Shown here piece after piece: positions 43,214 to 52,837 of a stretch of 64,000 nucleotides of DNA. The notes below the pieces were generated by a model, which was not told the DNA's origin, ran no database searches, and worked only from the letters and a program-made list of their open reading frames with translations. A program made the position numbers and the translations under genes. This stretch comes from Streptomyces albofaciens JCM 4342 (GTDB lineage Bacteria; Actinomycetota; Actinomycetes; Streptomycetales; Streptomycetaceae), in contig NZ_PDCM01000002.1 of assembly GCF_008634025.1 (NCBI RefSeq), positions 2,046,001-2,110,000 of the forward strand. Reading direction: 5' to 3'. Position 1 is the stretch's first letter; the number at the start of each line of letters is the position of its first letter.

Positions 43214-45631
43214 TCACCCCAGCGTGAGCCGCGGCTTGGGCGCATCCGTGCGGCCCGTGGGCGGCGTGCGGCTCCCTGCTCGGTACGGGAGGGGCCAGGG
43301 CGCGCCGGGGCCCGCGTAATCCTGTTCGGCGGCGGCGTGCAGGGTCCAGTGCGGGTCGTACAGGTGGGGGCGGGCCAGGGCGCACAGGTCGGCGCGGCCT
43401 GCCAGGACGAGGGAGTTGACGTCGTCCCAGGAGGAGACGGCGCCCACCGCGATCACCGGGACGCCGAGCCGGTTGCGGATGCGGTCGGCGAACGGGGTCT
43501 GGTAGGAGCGGCCGTACTCGGGTTGTTCGTGGGGGACGACCTGGCCGGTCGAGACGTCGATGGCGGCGGCGCCGTGGGCGGCGAAGGCGCGGGCGATCTC
43601 GACCGAGTCCTCGGCGGTGGTGCCGCCTTCGGCCCAGTCGGTGGCCGATATCCGTACGGTCATGGGCCGGTCGTCCGGCCAGACGGCGCGGACCGCGTCG
43701 AAGACCTCCAGCGGGAAGCGGAGCCGGGCCGCGAGGTCGCCGCCGTAGGCGTCGGTGCGGAGGTTGGTGAGCGGGGAGAGGAAGCCGGAGAGCAGGTAGC
43801 CGTGGGCGCAGTGCAATTCGAGGAGGTCGAAGCCGGCGCGGGCGGCGGAGCGGGCGGACGCGGCGAACTGATCGCGCACGGCGGCCAGTTCGGGCTCGGT
43901 CAGGGCGTGCGGGACCTGGTTGACGCCGGGGCGGTACGGGAGCGCGGAGGGGGCCACGACCGGCCAGTTGCCCTCCGGCAGCGGCTGGTCGATGCCTTCC
44001 CACATGAGGCGGGTGGAGCCCTTGCGGCCGGAGTGCCCGAGCTGGACGCCGATGGCGGTGCCGGGCGACCCGGCGTGCACGAAGTCGGTCACGCGGCGCC
44101 ATGCCGTCTCGTGCTCCGGCGCGTACAGGCCGGTGCAGCCGGGGGTGATGCGGCCCTGGGGGCTGACGCAGACCATCTCGGTCATCACCAGCCCGGCGCC
44201 GCCGAGGGCGCGGGCGCCGAGGTGGACGAGGTGGAAGTCGCCCGGTGTGCCGTCGCCGTCGGCGCTGTACATGTCCATCGGGGAGACCACGACCCGGTTG
44301 CGCAGGGTCAGGCCGCCGAGCCGGAAGGGGGTGAACATGGGCGGGGTGCCGGGCGGGATGCCGGCCTCCTCCTCCACCGCCGCGACGAAGGCGGGATCGC
44401 GGAGCCGCAGGTTGGCGTGGGTGACCCGGCGGCTGCGGGTGAGCAGGTTGAAGGCGAAGCGGCGGGGCGGCTGGTCGACGTACTCCGCCAGTTCCTCGAA
44501 CCAGGCGAGGCTGGCGCGGGCGGCCCGCTGGGTGGAGGCGACGACGGGCCGCCGCTCGGCCTCGTACGCGGCCAGCGCGTCCGGGAGGGCGGGGTTCTCC
44601 TCCAGGCACGCGGCCAGCGCGAGGGCGTCCTCGACGGCGAGTTTGGTGCCGGAGCCGATGGAGAAGTGGGCGGTGTGCGCGGCGTCGCCGAGCAGGACCG
44701 TGTTGCCGTGCGACCAGCGGTCGTTGACGACGGTGCGGAACGCGGTCCAGGCGGAGTTGTTGGAGCGCAGCGGGCGGCCGCTCAGCGCGTCGGAGAAGAT
44801 CTTGGCGCACCATTCGGCGGACGCGCGCTCGTCGCAGCGGTCCAGTCCGGCGCGGCGCCAGACCTCCTCGCGCATCTCGACGATGACGGTGCTGGCGCCG
44901 TCCGGCTGCCCGGGGCCGGACTCCCCGCGGGCGTACGGATAGCCGTGCAGCTGGACGACGCCGTGCTCGGTCTCGGCGATCTCGAAGCGGAACGCGTCCA
45001 GGGCGAAGTCGGCGGCGAGCCAGATGTAGCGGCAGCGGTGGGTGGTCAGGCGCGGGCCGAAGACGTCGGCGTGCGCGGTACGGGTGCGGCTGTGCACGCC
45101 GTCGGCGGCGATGACCAGGTCGTGGCTCGCGGCGAGTGCGGCGGCGGGCGGGGCCTCGGTGCGGAAGTTCAGCCGTACGCCGAGGGAGCGGCAGCGCTCG
45201 TGCAGGATGCGCAGCAGCGTACGGCGGCCGAGGGCGGCGAAGCCGTGGCCGCCGGAGGTCAGGGTGCGGCCGCGGTGCACGATGTCGATGTCGTCCCAGC
45301 GCACGAACTCCCGCCGGAGGGCGCGGTAGACCTCCGGGTCGGCGTGTTCGATGCCGCCGAGGGTCTCGTCGGAGAGGACGACGCCGAAGCCGAAGGTGTC
45401 GTCGGGGGCGTTGCGCTCCCAGACGGTGATGTCGCGGGCCGGGCGGAGGCGCTTGAGGAGGACGGCCGCGTACAGGCCGCCGGGGCCGCCCCCGATGACG
45501 GCCACCTTTCCGGTACCCGCCGTCCGGGCGCCCGCCTTGGGGAGCCCCGCCTCTTGAGCGCCCGCCTTCGCAGAACCCGTCTCTCGGGCGCCCGCCCTCC
45601 AAGGATCCGTCCCTTGGGCGCCCACCGTCAC
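43214..45631 (-). CDS. Flavin monooxygenase-OYE fusion (2-aminobenzoyl-CoA monooxygenase/reductase type)
   Basis: A ~805-residue bifunctional enzyme. After a ~40-residue repetitive N-terminus, residues ~43-430 are a class A FAD monooxygenase (IGGGPGGLYAAVLLK, then LLGDAAHTAHFSIGSGTKLA). Residues ~445-790 are an Old Yellow Enzyme-type FMN reductase (FTPFRLGGLTLRNRVVVSPM, ELHCAHGYLLSGFLSPLTN, GRADLCALARPHL). This exact fusion hydroxylates and partly reduces 2-aminobenzoyl-CoA in Azoarcus; relatives are annotated salicylyl-CoA 5-hydroxylase. GTG 45631 overlaps the enoyl-CoA hydratase stop. The N-terminal repeats contain GGGCGCCC-type DNA units (45535-45625), so the real start may be nearer residue 41. 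Confidence 0.92.
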   Translation of the reverse strand: MTVGAQGTDPWRAGARETGSAKAGAQEAGLPKAGARTAGTGKVAVIGGGPGGLYAAVLLKRLRPARDITVWERNAPDDTFGFGVVLSDETLGGIEHADPEVYRALRREFVRWDDIDIVHRGRTLTSGGHGFAALGRRTLLRILHERCRSLGVRLNFRTEAPPAAALAASHDLVIAADGVHSRTRTAHADVFGPRLTTHRCRYIWLAADFALDAFRFEIAETEHGVVQLHGYPYARGESGPGQPDGASTVIVEMREEVWRRAGLDRCDERASAEWCAKIFSDALSGRPLRSNNSAWTAFRTVVNDRWSHGNTVLLGDAAHTAHFSIGSGTKLAVEDALALAACLEENPALPDALAAYEAERRPVVASTQRAARASLAWFEELAEYVDQPPRRFAFNLLTRSRRVTHANLRLRDPAFVAAVEEEAGIPPGTPPMFTPFRLGGLTLRNRVVVSPMDMYSADGDGTPGDFHLVHLGARALGGAGLVMTEMVCVSPQGRITPGCTGLYAPEHETAWRRVTDFVHAGSPGTAIGVQLGHSGRKGSTRLMWEGIDQPLPEGNWPVVAPSALPYRPGVNQVPHALTEPELAAVRDQFAASARSAARAGFDLLELHCAHGYLLSGFLSPLTNLRTDAYGGDLAARLRFPLEVFDAVRAVWPDDRPMTVRISATDWAEGGTTAEDSVEIARAFAAHGAAAIDVSTGQVVPHEQPEYGRSYQTPFADRIRNRLGVPVIAVGAVSSWDDVNSLVLAGRADLCALARPHLYDPHWTLHAAAEQDYAGPGAPWPLPYRAGSRTPPTGRTDAPKPRLTLG

Positions 45632-46455
45632 TTCCCCTGCCACTTCGGGGTCCGCTTCTCGGTGAAGGCGGCGTGGAATTCGGCGTAGTCGGCGCTGTTC
45701 ATCAGCAGGGCCTGGGTGGCGGCGTCCATCTCGACGGCGGCGCCCAGCGGCATGTCCAGTTCGGCGGTGAGCAGCGCCTTGGTCTGGGCGTGGGCGAGCG
45801 CGGGCCCGGCGTCGAGCCGCTGGGCCAGGACGTGCGCGGCGGTGTCCGCGCGGCCTTCCTCGGCCAGTTCGCTCAGCAGGCCGATGCGTTCCGCCTCGGG
45901 AGCGCGGACCGGTTCGCCGAGCATCAGCAGCCGGGTGGCGTGGCCGAGGCCGACGACGCGCGGCAGCAGATAGGCGGCGCCCATGTCGCCGCCGGAGAGG
46001 CCGACCTTGGTGAAGAGGAAGGCGAAGCGGGCCGAGGGGTCGGCGACGCGGAAGTCGGCGGCCAGGGCGAGCACCGCGCCGGCGCCCGCCGCGACACCGT
46101 GCACGGCGGCGATCACCGGGAACGGGCACTCCCGCAGGGCCCGGACGACCTGGCCGGTCATCCGGTTGAAGTCCAGGAGCTGGCCGGTGTCCATGGCGAG
46201 CGTGGCGCCGATGATCTCCTCGACGTCGCCGCCGGAGCAGAAGCCGCGGCCCTCGCCGCCGAGGACGAGGGCGCGTACGGACCGTTCCCTGGACAGCTCG
46301 GCGAGCAGGTCGCGCAGGTCGGCGTACGCCTCGAAGGTCAGCGCGTTGAGCCGGTCCGGGCGTGCGAGGGTGACGGTGGCGATGCCGTCTTCCCTGGTCA
46401 CGCGGATGTGCTGCCATGCGTCGGTGGTGCGGGCGGAACCTGTGAACGGGCTCAT
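45628..46455 (-). CDS. Enoyl-CoA hydratase/isomerase family protein
   Basis: A 275-residue crotonase-fold protein: LARPDRLNALTFEAY, GFCSGGDVEEIIGA (oxyanion hole), HGVAAGAGAVLALAAD, and FTKVGLSGGDMGAAYLLPR, where the usual second catalytic Glu position is Gly-Asp. It precedes and overlaps the monooxygenase-OYE gene. In 2-aminobenzoyl-CoA degradation such an enzyme handles the ring-reduced CoA ester in a beta-oxidation-like step. Substrate inferred from the operon. Confidence 0.92.
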   Translation of the reverse strand: MSPFTGSARTTDAWQHIRVTREDGIATVTLARPDRLNALTFEAYADLRDLLAELSRERSVRALVLGGEGRGFCSGGDVEEIIGATLAMDTGQLLDFNRMTGQVVRALRECPFPVIAAVHGVAAGAGAVLALAADFRVADPSARFAFLFTKVGLSGGDMGAAYLLPRVVGLGHATRLLMLGEPVRAPEAERIGLLSELAEEGRADTAAHVLAQRLDAGPALAHAQTKALLTAELDMPLGAAVEMDAATQALLMNSADYAEFHAAFTEKRTPKWQGK

Positions 46456-46623
46456 CGGGCCACTGCCCCCTTCAGCCGGACGGCTGGTGCCGGAACGCGA
46501 TCGCGCTTCGAAGTTATCACCGTTACGTGACCGTCGTCACGAGTACGCGATACGCACGACGCGCGACGCACCGCGGCCTCCGGCGGGCGGTTGCCGCCGG
46601 AGGCCGCGCCTGTCCGGGATCGC

Positions 46624-48087
46624 TCACACCGTCGCGGGAGCCTCGGAGCCGGCCGCGACCGCGCCGTCCGGTTCCGTACCGCCCTGCCCCAGCCGCGAGT
46701 TCCGCCGCCCGTACAGCGCGTAGACGACCGCGCCGACCGCGAGGAACGCGGCGAACTGGAGCCAGGTCGCCGGGCCCGTGCCGTAGATCAGATAGCCGCA
46801 GAAGGCGATGCCGAGCAGCGGGCAGAGCGGGAAGAGCGGCACCCGGAAGCGGCGCGGCAGGTCCGGGCGGGTGCGGCGCAGCACCATGACGCTGACGTTG
46901 ACGACGGCCATCACGGCCAGCGTGCCGATGGTCGTCAGGTTCATCACGACGTCCAGCGGGACCACCGCGGCCGGGACCGCGAAGACCACCGCCACGATCC
47001 AGGTGCCCGCCACCGGGGTGGCGGTCCTCGGCGAGATCCGCTCGAAGACGCGCGGGACCAGCCCGTCGCGGGACATCGACATCAGGATGCGGGTCTGCCC
47101 GTACATGACCGCGAGGACCACGGAGGCGATGGCGACGACCGCGCCGAAGGCGATCACACCGCCGCCGGCCGCGGAGTGGGTGACCTGGTTGACGACGAGG
47201 GACAGCGCGGCGGGCTGGTCGCCCACCTGGTCGGCGGAGAGCGCGCCGATGGCGGACAGCGCGACCACGCCGTACAGCACGGTGACCACACCGATGCAGA
47301 TCATGATCGCGACGGGGACGTTCCGGCGCGGGTTCTTCACCTCCTCGCCCGCCGTGGTGATCGCGTCGAAGCCGATGTACGAGAAGAAGGCGACCGAGGC
47401 GCCGGAGGTGATGCCGGCGACGCCCTCCGGGGCGAACGGCGTGAGGTTGCCGTCCTCGAAGGCGGTGAAGGCGATGGCGCAGAACAGGACGAGGACCGCC
47501 AGTTTGAGCACGGCCATCGCGGCGGTCGCGCGGGCGCTCTCGCGGATGCCGCGCACCAGCAGCACCGCGGCGAGCAGCATCACGACCACGGCCGGGACAT
47601 TGACGATGCCGCCGTCGCCGGGCGGATTCGACAGCGCGGCGGGCAGCTGCCAGCCGGTCAGGCTGTTCAGCAGTTCGTTCAGGTACTGCCCCCAGCCGAC
47701 CGCGACCGCGGAGACCGAGACGCCGTACTCCAGCAGCAGGCACCAGCCGACGAGGAAGGCGGCGCGCTCGCCGAGGGTGGCGTAGGCGTAGGAGTACGAG
47801 CTGCCGGACACCGGGATCGCGCCGCCCAGCTCCGCGAAGGAGAAGGCGGTGAAGACGCAGGTCACGGCGGCGAGCACGAAGGAGACGACGACGGCGGGGC
47901 CGGACTGGGCGACGGTGTCGGACAGGCCGACGAAGATGCCGGTGCCGACGATGGCGCCGATGCCGAAGCACACGAGCTGGAAGAGCCCCATGGTGCGCTT
48001 GAGGCCGTGGCCTTCGAGGTCCGTGCCGGATTCGGCGACGAGGAGGTCGGGGGACTTGACGCGCAGTCCAGAACCTGACGGACGCAT
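46624..48087 (-). CDS. APC-superfamily amino-acid permease (CAT-like)
   Basis: A 487-residue transporter with about 12 helices. The first helix carries the unwound substrate motif GIGAIVGTGIFVG. Other conserved parts are FAELGGAIPVSGSSYSYAY, FFSYIGFDAITTAGEEVKNP and GQTRILMSMSRDGLVP, which mark the cationic amino-acid transporter branch. It is on the same strand as, and downstream of, the ornithine carbamoyltransferase and arginine deiminase genes, so arginine or ornithine transport is plausible, although a 282-bp gap with direct repeats separates it from them. The start at 48087 gives MRPSGSG. Confidence 0.92.
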   Translation of the reverse strand: MRPSGSGLRVKSPDLLVAESGTDLEGHGLKRTMGLFQLVCFGIGAIVGTGIFVGLSDTVAQSGPAVVVSFVLAAVTCVFTAFSFAELGGAIPVSGSSYSYAYATLGERAAFLVGWCLLLEYGVSVSAVAVGWGQYLNELLNSLTGWQLPAALSNPPGDGGIVNVPAVVVMLLAAVLLVRGIRESARATAAMAVLKLAVLVLFCAIAFTAFEDGNLTPFAPEGVAGITSGASVAFFSYIGFDAITTAGEEVKNPRRNVPVAIMICIGVVTVLYGVVALSAIGALSADQVGDQPAALSLVVNQVTHSAAGGGVIAFGAVVAIASVVLAVMYGQTRILMSMSRDGLVPRVFERISPRTATPVAGTWIVAVVFAVPAAVVPLDVVMNLTTIGTLAVMAVVNVSVMVLRRTRPDLPRRFRVPLFPLCPLLGIAFCGYLIYGTGPATWLQFAAFLAVGAVVYALYGRRNSRLGQGGTEPDGAVAAGSEAPATV

Positions 48088-48275
48088 GGGGTGGTTCTCA
48101 TCTCTGATGGTGCGGTGGTGCGGTGCGCGCGGCGGGCGGGCCGGGCACGGGGCGGGGTCCGGACCGGTGGGCCGGACCCCGTACGCCGGTTCGATGGTAG
48201 CCGCTATGTCTGCATGATCGCCCATTGGGTCGTATAGCCATGCAATGCGGGCGTATGAATCCGCCCGGAGGCCCC

Positions 48276-48330
48276 GGCCACGGGCGTACGGAACCCGCGC
48301 GAAGGCCGCGGCCACGGGCGTACGGAACCC
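48276..48330. repeat. Direct repeat of 21 bp upstream of the permease
   Basis: A 21-base unit (GGCCACGGGCGTACGGAACC plus C) occurs at 48276-48296 and 48310-48330 in the non-coding gap between the permease and ornithine carbamoyltransferase genes. Otherwise nothing definite is seen in this gap. Confidence 0.7.
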
Positions 48331-48369
48331 CGCGCGACGCCCGGCCGCGCGGGTCACGGCAGCGGAACG

Positions 48370-49374
48370 CTATCCGGCCATCGTGGCGACCAGCACCGCC
48401 TTGATCGTGTGCAGCCGGTTCTCCGCCTCGTCGAAGACGACCGAGTGCGGCGACTCGAAGACCTCGTCCGTGACCTCCAGGGAGGTCAGGCCGTGCCGCT
48501 CGTGGATCTCACGGCCGACGGCGGTGCCGAGGTCGTGGAACGCGGGCAGGCAGTGCAGGAACTTCACGTCCGGATTGCCGGTGGCACGCAGCACGTCCAT
48601 CGTGACGGCGTACCCGCCGAGCAGCGCGATGCGCTCGTCCCAGACCTCCTTGGGCTCCCCCATCGAGACCCAGACGTCGGTGGCGACGAAGTCCGCGCCG
48701 CGCACACCCTCCGCCACGTCCGCGGTGATCGTGACCCGGGCGCCGCTGTGCGCGGCCAGCTCCTTGGCCCGGCCGACGATCTCCTCGTCCGGCCACAGGC
48801 CCTCGGGCGCGACGATCCGTACGTCCATGCCGAGCAGCGCGCCGGTGATCAGATAGGAGTTGCCCATGTTGTACCGGGCGTCGCCGAGGTAGGCGAAGGC
48901 GATCTCCGGCAGCGGGCGGCCGGGCAGGTGCTCGCGCATGGTCAGCACGTCGGCGAGCATCTGGGTCGGGTGCCAGCGGTCGGTCAGGCCGTTGAGGACC
49001 GGTACGCCGGCGTACCGCGCCAGCTCCTCGACGGCCTCCTGGGAGCTGCCGCGGTACTCGATCGCGTCGTACATCCGGCCGAGCACCCGGGCGGTGTCCT
49101 TGACCGACTCCTTGTGCCCGATCTGGGACGCGGTCGGGTCGAGGTAGGTGGTCGAGGCACCCTGGTCGGCGGCGGCGACCTCGAAGGCGCAGCGCGTACG
49201 GGTGGAGGTCTTCTCGAAGATCAGGGCGATGTTGCGGCCCCGCAGGCGCGCGACCTCCTCGCCCGCGCGCTTGGCGGCCTTCAGCTCGGCCGCCAGGTCG
49301 ACGAGCCGGCCGAATTCCGCCGCGGTGAAATCCAGCTCCTTGAGGAAGTGGCGGCCCTTGAGGTCCGTGGCCAT
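48370..49374 (-). CDS. argF: Ornithine carbamoyltransferase
   Basis: A 334-residue transcarbamylase. The carbamoyl-phosphate motif STRTR is at 57-61, with [18 protein letters not shown] and the ornithine loop HCLPAFHD near residue 271. The length and the [17 protein letters not shown] insert are like the catabolic/ArcB-type enzymes, and the neighbour is arginine deiminase, so it may work in arginine breakdown (citrulline phosphorolysis) rather than synthesis; sequence alone does not decide. AGGAG lies 8 bases before the ATG at 49374. No carbamate kinase gene is nearby. Confidence 0.95.
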   Translation of the reverse strand: MATDLKGRHFLKELDFTAAEFGRLVDLAAELKAAKRAGEEVARLRGRNIALIFEKTSTRTRCAFEVAAADQGASTTYLDPTASQIGHKESVKDTARVLGRMYDAIEYRGSSQEAVEELARYAGVPVLNGLTDRWHPTQMLADVLTMREHLPGRPLPEIAFAYLGDARYNMGNSYLITGALLGMDVRIVAPEGLWPDEEIVGRAKELAAHSGARVTITADVAEGVRGADFVATDVWVSMGEPKEVWDERIALLGGYAVTMDVLRATGNPDVKFLHCLPAFHDLGTAVGREIHERHGLTSLEVTDEVFESPHSVVFDEAENRLHTIKAVLVATMAG

Positions 49375-49397
49375 GGTGGCTCCTAGGTCGCGGCAAT

Positions 49398-49445
49398 CGA
49401 TATGAGTGGAAGTGTATACGACGCACCGTATCCCTATACAGGCCG
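49398..49445 (-). promoter_or_regulatory. AT-rich promoter region of the carbamoyltransferase gene, possible ArgR sites
   Basis: Read on the minus strand, TGTATAGGGATACGG and CGTATACACTTCCACTCATA are unusually AT-rich and weakly resemble paired ARG boxes. No confident -35/-10 assignment is possible. Confidence 0.3.
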
Positions 49446-49522
49446 TCCGGGCGCCCGTCCTCCCCATCCTTCCCGCACAGGGGCCGGTGCCCGCCCCGAG
49501 GCTCAGACGCGTTTCCCGGGGC

Positions 49523-50746
49523 CTATACGGGGTCGCGTTCCACCGGGCAGCTCATGCAGCGCGGGCCGCCCCGGCCCCGGCCCAGCTCACTGCCCGGAAT
49601 GGTAATGACCTCCACGCCGCGCTTGCGCAGGAACGTGTTGGTGGTGACGTTGCGCTCGTAGGCGACCACCACGCCCGGCTCGACGGCCAGCACGTTGCAC
49701 CCGTCGTCCCACTGCTCGCGCTCGGCCGAGTGCACGTCCTGCGTCGCGGTCAGCACCCGGATGTCGTCCAGGCCCAGCGCCGCCGCCATGGCGCGGTGCA
49801 TGTGCTCCGGCGGGTGGTCGGTGACCTTCAGCTCCCGGTCGCCGGCGCCCGGCTCGATCGTGTACGAGCGCAGCATGCCCAGCCCCTCGTACTGGGTGAA
49901 GGTCCCGCCGTCGACCATCGTCATGACCGTGTCCAGGTGCATGAACGCCCGCCGCTTGGGCATGTCCAGCGCCACGATGGTGCGCGCCGACCCGGCCGCG
50001 AACAGGCCGCGCGCCAGCATCTCGACCGCCTGCGGGGTGGTCCGCTCGCTCATGCCGATCAGTACGGCGCCGTTGCCGAGCACCAGCACGTCGCCGCCTT
50101 CGATGGTCGACGGATAGGCCCCCTGCCCCTCCGACCAGACGTTGAAGCCGCCGCCCCGGAACAGCTTGTGGTGCCGGTAGATCGCCTCGTAGTGCACCGT
50201 CTCGCGCTGCCGGGCCGGCCAGCGCATGGCGTTGATCGACACCCCGTCGTACACCCACGCCGAGGTGTCGCGGGTGAACAGATGGTTGGGCAGCGGGCGC
50301 AGCACGAAGTCGTCGAGGTCCATCACGTGGAAGCGCACCGAGGTCGGCTCCGGGTGCGCCGCCAGGTACTCCCGCTTGGTCATCCCGCCGACCAGTGCCT
50401 CCACCAGCTCCGGTACGGGCAGCGCGTCGAACACGGCCCGCAGGTGGTCGGTGGCCAGCGGCCCGTACTCCTTCTCGTGGAAGACCCGGTCCAGTACGAG
50501 CTCGCGCGCCTCGGGAAGGTGGAGGGTCTCGGCCAGCAGGTCGCCGAACAGGTGCACCGCGACGCCCCGGTCCCGGAGGATGTCCGCGAAGGCGTCGTGC
50601 TCGGCGCGCGCCCGGCGCACCCACAGCACGTCGTCGAAGAGCAGCGCGTCCTTGTTGGTCGGGGTGAGTCGTTTCAGCTCCAGATCGGGGCGGTGCAGGA
50701 TGACGCGGCGCAGCCGCCCGGCCTCGGAGTCGACGTGGAATCCCAT
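49523..50746 (-). CDS. arcA: Arginine deiminase
   Basis: A 407-residue arginine deiminase (guanidino-group-modifying fold) converting arginine to citrulline and ammonia. The family motifs are present: [37 protein letters not shown], and the catalytic Cys near the C-terminus in GPRCMSCP. The ATG at 50746 opens [13 protein letters not shown], the normal start. The ornithine carbamoyltransferase gene follows on the same strand after 148 bp; with it the pathway could run arginine to ornithine plus carbamoyl phosphate. Confidence 0.96.
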   Translation of the reverse strand: MGFHVDSEAGRLRRVILHRPDLELKRLTPTNKDALLFDDVLWVRRARAEHDAFADILRDRGVAVHLFGDLLAETLHLPEARELVLDRVFHEKEYGPLATDHLRAVFDALPVPELVEALVGGMTKREYLAAHPEPTSVRFHVMDLDDFVLRPLPNHLFTRDTSAWVYDGVSINAMRWPARQRETVHYEAIYRHHKLFRGGGFNVWSEGQGAYPSTIEGGDVLVLGNGAVLIGMSERTTPQAVEMLARGLFAAGSARTIVALDMPKRRAFMHLDTVMTMVDGGTFTQYEGLGMLRSYTIEPGAGDRELKVTDHPPEHMHRAMAAALGLDDIRVLTATQDVHSAEREQWDDGCNVLAVEPGVVVAYERNVTTNTFLRKRGVEVITIPGSELGRGRGGPRCMSCPVERDPV

Positions 50747-50863
50747 GGGCACATCTTCGCGGTTCGGGGGCCGCGGCGGAGGGCTCCGGACGCACCGCGA
50801 CACGGAGATTCCGCGGCCGCGGGGGTACGGCCCGCTGATCGGCGCCGGGCCCGTACGCACGGC

Positions 50864-52837
50864 CTAGGACCCCGCCAGAGCGATGACCGCGATCAGAACC
50901 ACGGCGACGGCGAACAGCATGAGCAGCGCGCCGACCCAGAGCCGGCCTGCGGCGTCCTCCGTATGGTCGTAGGGGGTGTCCGGGGGGCGGCTTTCGCGGG
51001 GGCGGCGGGCGGGGAGGTGGAAGCCGCGGCCGGGGGTGCGGCCGGGCCGGGGCTCCTTCCGCGGCACCGCCGTCCGGGTCGCGGCGTCGAACAGCGCCTT
51101 CCAGCCCTGGTCGCCGAAGCCGGTGGGTCCGCCGCCGTCGAGCAGCTGCCGCAGCACCGCGCGGCCCCGGCCGCCGTGGCCGTTCCACAGTTCCGGCAGG
51201 AAGCGCGGCAACAGGCCGGGGGTGCTGCCCTGTCCGGCGTACGGAAGCACCAGTTCGCCGTAGAGGAGCACGGCGGTGCGGATCCGCGTCCGGCCGTCCG
51301 GGCCGGTGACCGGGTCCTCGTCGCGGTCTCCGCCGTCCGGGCCGAGGAACAGGTGGGACAGCAGGAGGCGTTCGCAGACGGCGCGGGCGGCGGGGACGGA
51401 CCGCTGCGGGGCGCGGTCGACGAGGACACGGGCCGCGCGGTCGGCCTGTGCCGCGGGGAGGCCGCTTTCGAGCACTTCGAGGAGCACGTCGTCGGTGCTG
51501 TTGTGCAGATAGCGCGCGGCGTCGTCGCCGTTCTGGCGGAGGGCTCGGCGCAGGACGTCCGCGGTCACGTCCCGGGGGAAGCCGGTGCCGGCCCGGACGG
51601 CCTGGCGGGGGTCGTAGGACTGCCCGCCGCGCTCCTCGTACGGCGGGTCGTCCGGCGGGTCGTACCGCTGGGCCCGGCTCTCGCGGGGCGGGTCGTACAC
51701 CTCCCGGTCGTACACCTCCCGGTCGTACGCGCGGCGGTCCTGGCTCCCGTACGCCCGCCGGTACGGCTGTTGTTCCTGGTCCTGCCGCATGTGGTCGAAG
51801 ACCCGGTCGTCGTACACCTCCGCGCGGGCCGGGCCGTCCGCCCGGTCCGTACGGGAGCGGCGGTGGTCCACGGCGTGGCTGAGCCACTTCAGCGCCTCGT
51901 GCACCAGGCGCACGCGCTCGTCGAGGCGTTCCTGTTCGAAGACGCGGCGCTCGGCCAGCGCGCGGCGCGTCTCGCGCAGGGCTTCGGGGTCGTAGCGGTG
52001 TTCCAGGTAGTGCTCGACCAGCCGCTCCGCGGCGTCCCTGGCCTGGTCGCCGTGGTCGGGCGGGCCGTCGTCCGGGCCGTCGCCGCCGGATGCGCCGTGC
52101 CCCGCCCGTGCCGGGTCCAGACGGGTCAGCTGCTGGTCCTGGGTGGCCGACTTGTGCCAGCGCGTCACGAAGACGTAGCGGAACGGCCCGCCGTCCCGGG
52201 TGTCGTGGGTGGCGAAGGACCAGGAGTCGGGCAGTGACGTTCCCAGCAGCTGGCGCAGCCCCCACAGGACGGGGACCGGGCCTTCGCCGCCCGTGTGGTC
52301 CAGGACGGACAGGCGCCTGCGCGGGCGGCGCAGGCGCTCGGCGAGCACCGCGGTCAGCTCCTCGGGGAACCGGCCGGTCCGTTCGGTGAGCGCCGGTGCC
52401 GTGCGGTCGGCCGCCGTCCACAGCACCCGGGCCGGTACGCAGTCCAGGGTCCGGCCCTCGACCTCCCGCAGGTCGATGCCGCTGCCCTCCCAGCGCCAGT
52501 CGTGCAGGCCCAGGCAGCGGCCGGGCGTCAGCACCGAGGCGCTGCCCAGCAGCGCGTGCGAACAGGTGCTGGGGCGGCCGCCGCGGTCCCGGTCGGGAAT
52601 CCGCCGGAGCAGCAGGACCGACCGCTCGGCGCCCGCCTCGGCGGGCAGTTCCACCCGGGCCAGGCTCTCGCGTGCCGTTTCGTCGGGGACGCGCAGCAGC
52701 GGGGCGATCCTGCGGTAGATCGGCTTGAGCCCGTCCCGGTTGCCCGACCAGGCGACCGGTCCCACGCCCGCGCCGCCGACGGCGTGGTCCGCGTCCCAGC
52801 GGAAGACGATCTGGTGCACCGCTTCGGTCGCGTTCAC
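50864..52837 (-). CDS. GTPase-associated protein 1 (GAP1)-like protein
   Basis: A 657-residue protein starting VNATEAVHQIVFRWDADHAV, which resembles the N-terminal GAP1-N2 domain found next to double-GTPase genes; a middle helical region and a C-terminal domain (TADVLRRALRQNGDDAARYL) follow. It has no Walker motif. A low-complexity Tyr/Asp/Arg-rich stretch around residues 380-440 includes a repeated YDREV unit. The C-terminus is one membrane helix (LWVGALLMLFAVAVVLIAVI), so it is tail-anchored. GTG 52837 overlaps the GTPase stop, with GGAGGTGGG upstream. Its likely partner is that GTPase. Family naming is from memory and biochemical role is unknown. Confidence 0.75.
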   Translation of the reverse strand: MNATEAVHQIVFRWDADHAVGGAGVGPVAWSGNRDGLKPIYRRIAPLLRVPDETARESLARVELPAEAGAERSVLLLRRIPDRDRGGRPSTCSHALLGSASVLTPGRCLGLHDWRWEGSGIDLREVEGRTLDCVPARVLWTAADRTAPALTERTGRFPEELTAVLAERLRRPRRRLSVLDHTGGEGPVPVLWGLRQLLGTSLPDSWSFATHDTRDGGPFRYVFVTRWHKSATQDQQLTRLDPARAGHGASGGDGPDDGPPDHGDQARDAAERLVEHYLEHRYDPEALRETRRALAERRVFEQERLDERVRLVHEALKWLSHAVDHRRSRTDRADGPARAEVYDDRVFDHMRQDQEQQPYRRAYGSQDRRAYDREVYDREVYDPPRESRAQRYDPPDDPPYEERGGQSYDPRQAVRAGTGFPRDVTADVLRRALRQNGDDAARYLHNSTDDVLLEVLESGLPAAQADRAARVLVDRAPQRSVPAARAVCERLLLSHLFLGPDGGDRDEDPVTGPDGRTRIRTAVLLYGELVLPYAGQGSTPGLLPRFLPELWNGHGGRGRAVLRQLLDGGGPTGFGDQGWKALFDAATRTAVPRKEPRPGRTPGRGFHLPARRPRESRPPDTPYDHTEDAAGRLWVGALLMLFAVAVVLIAVIALAGS

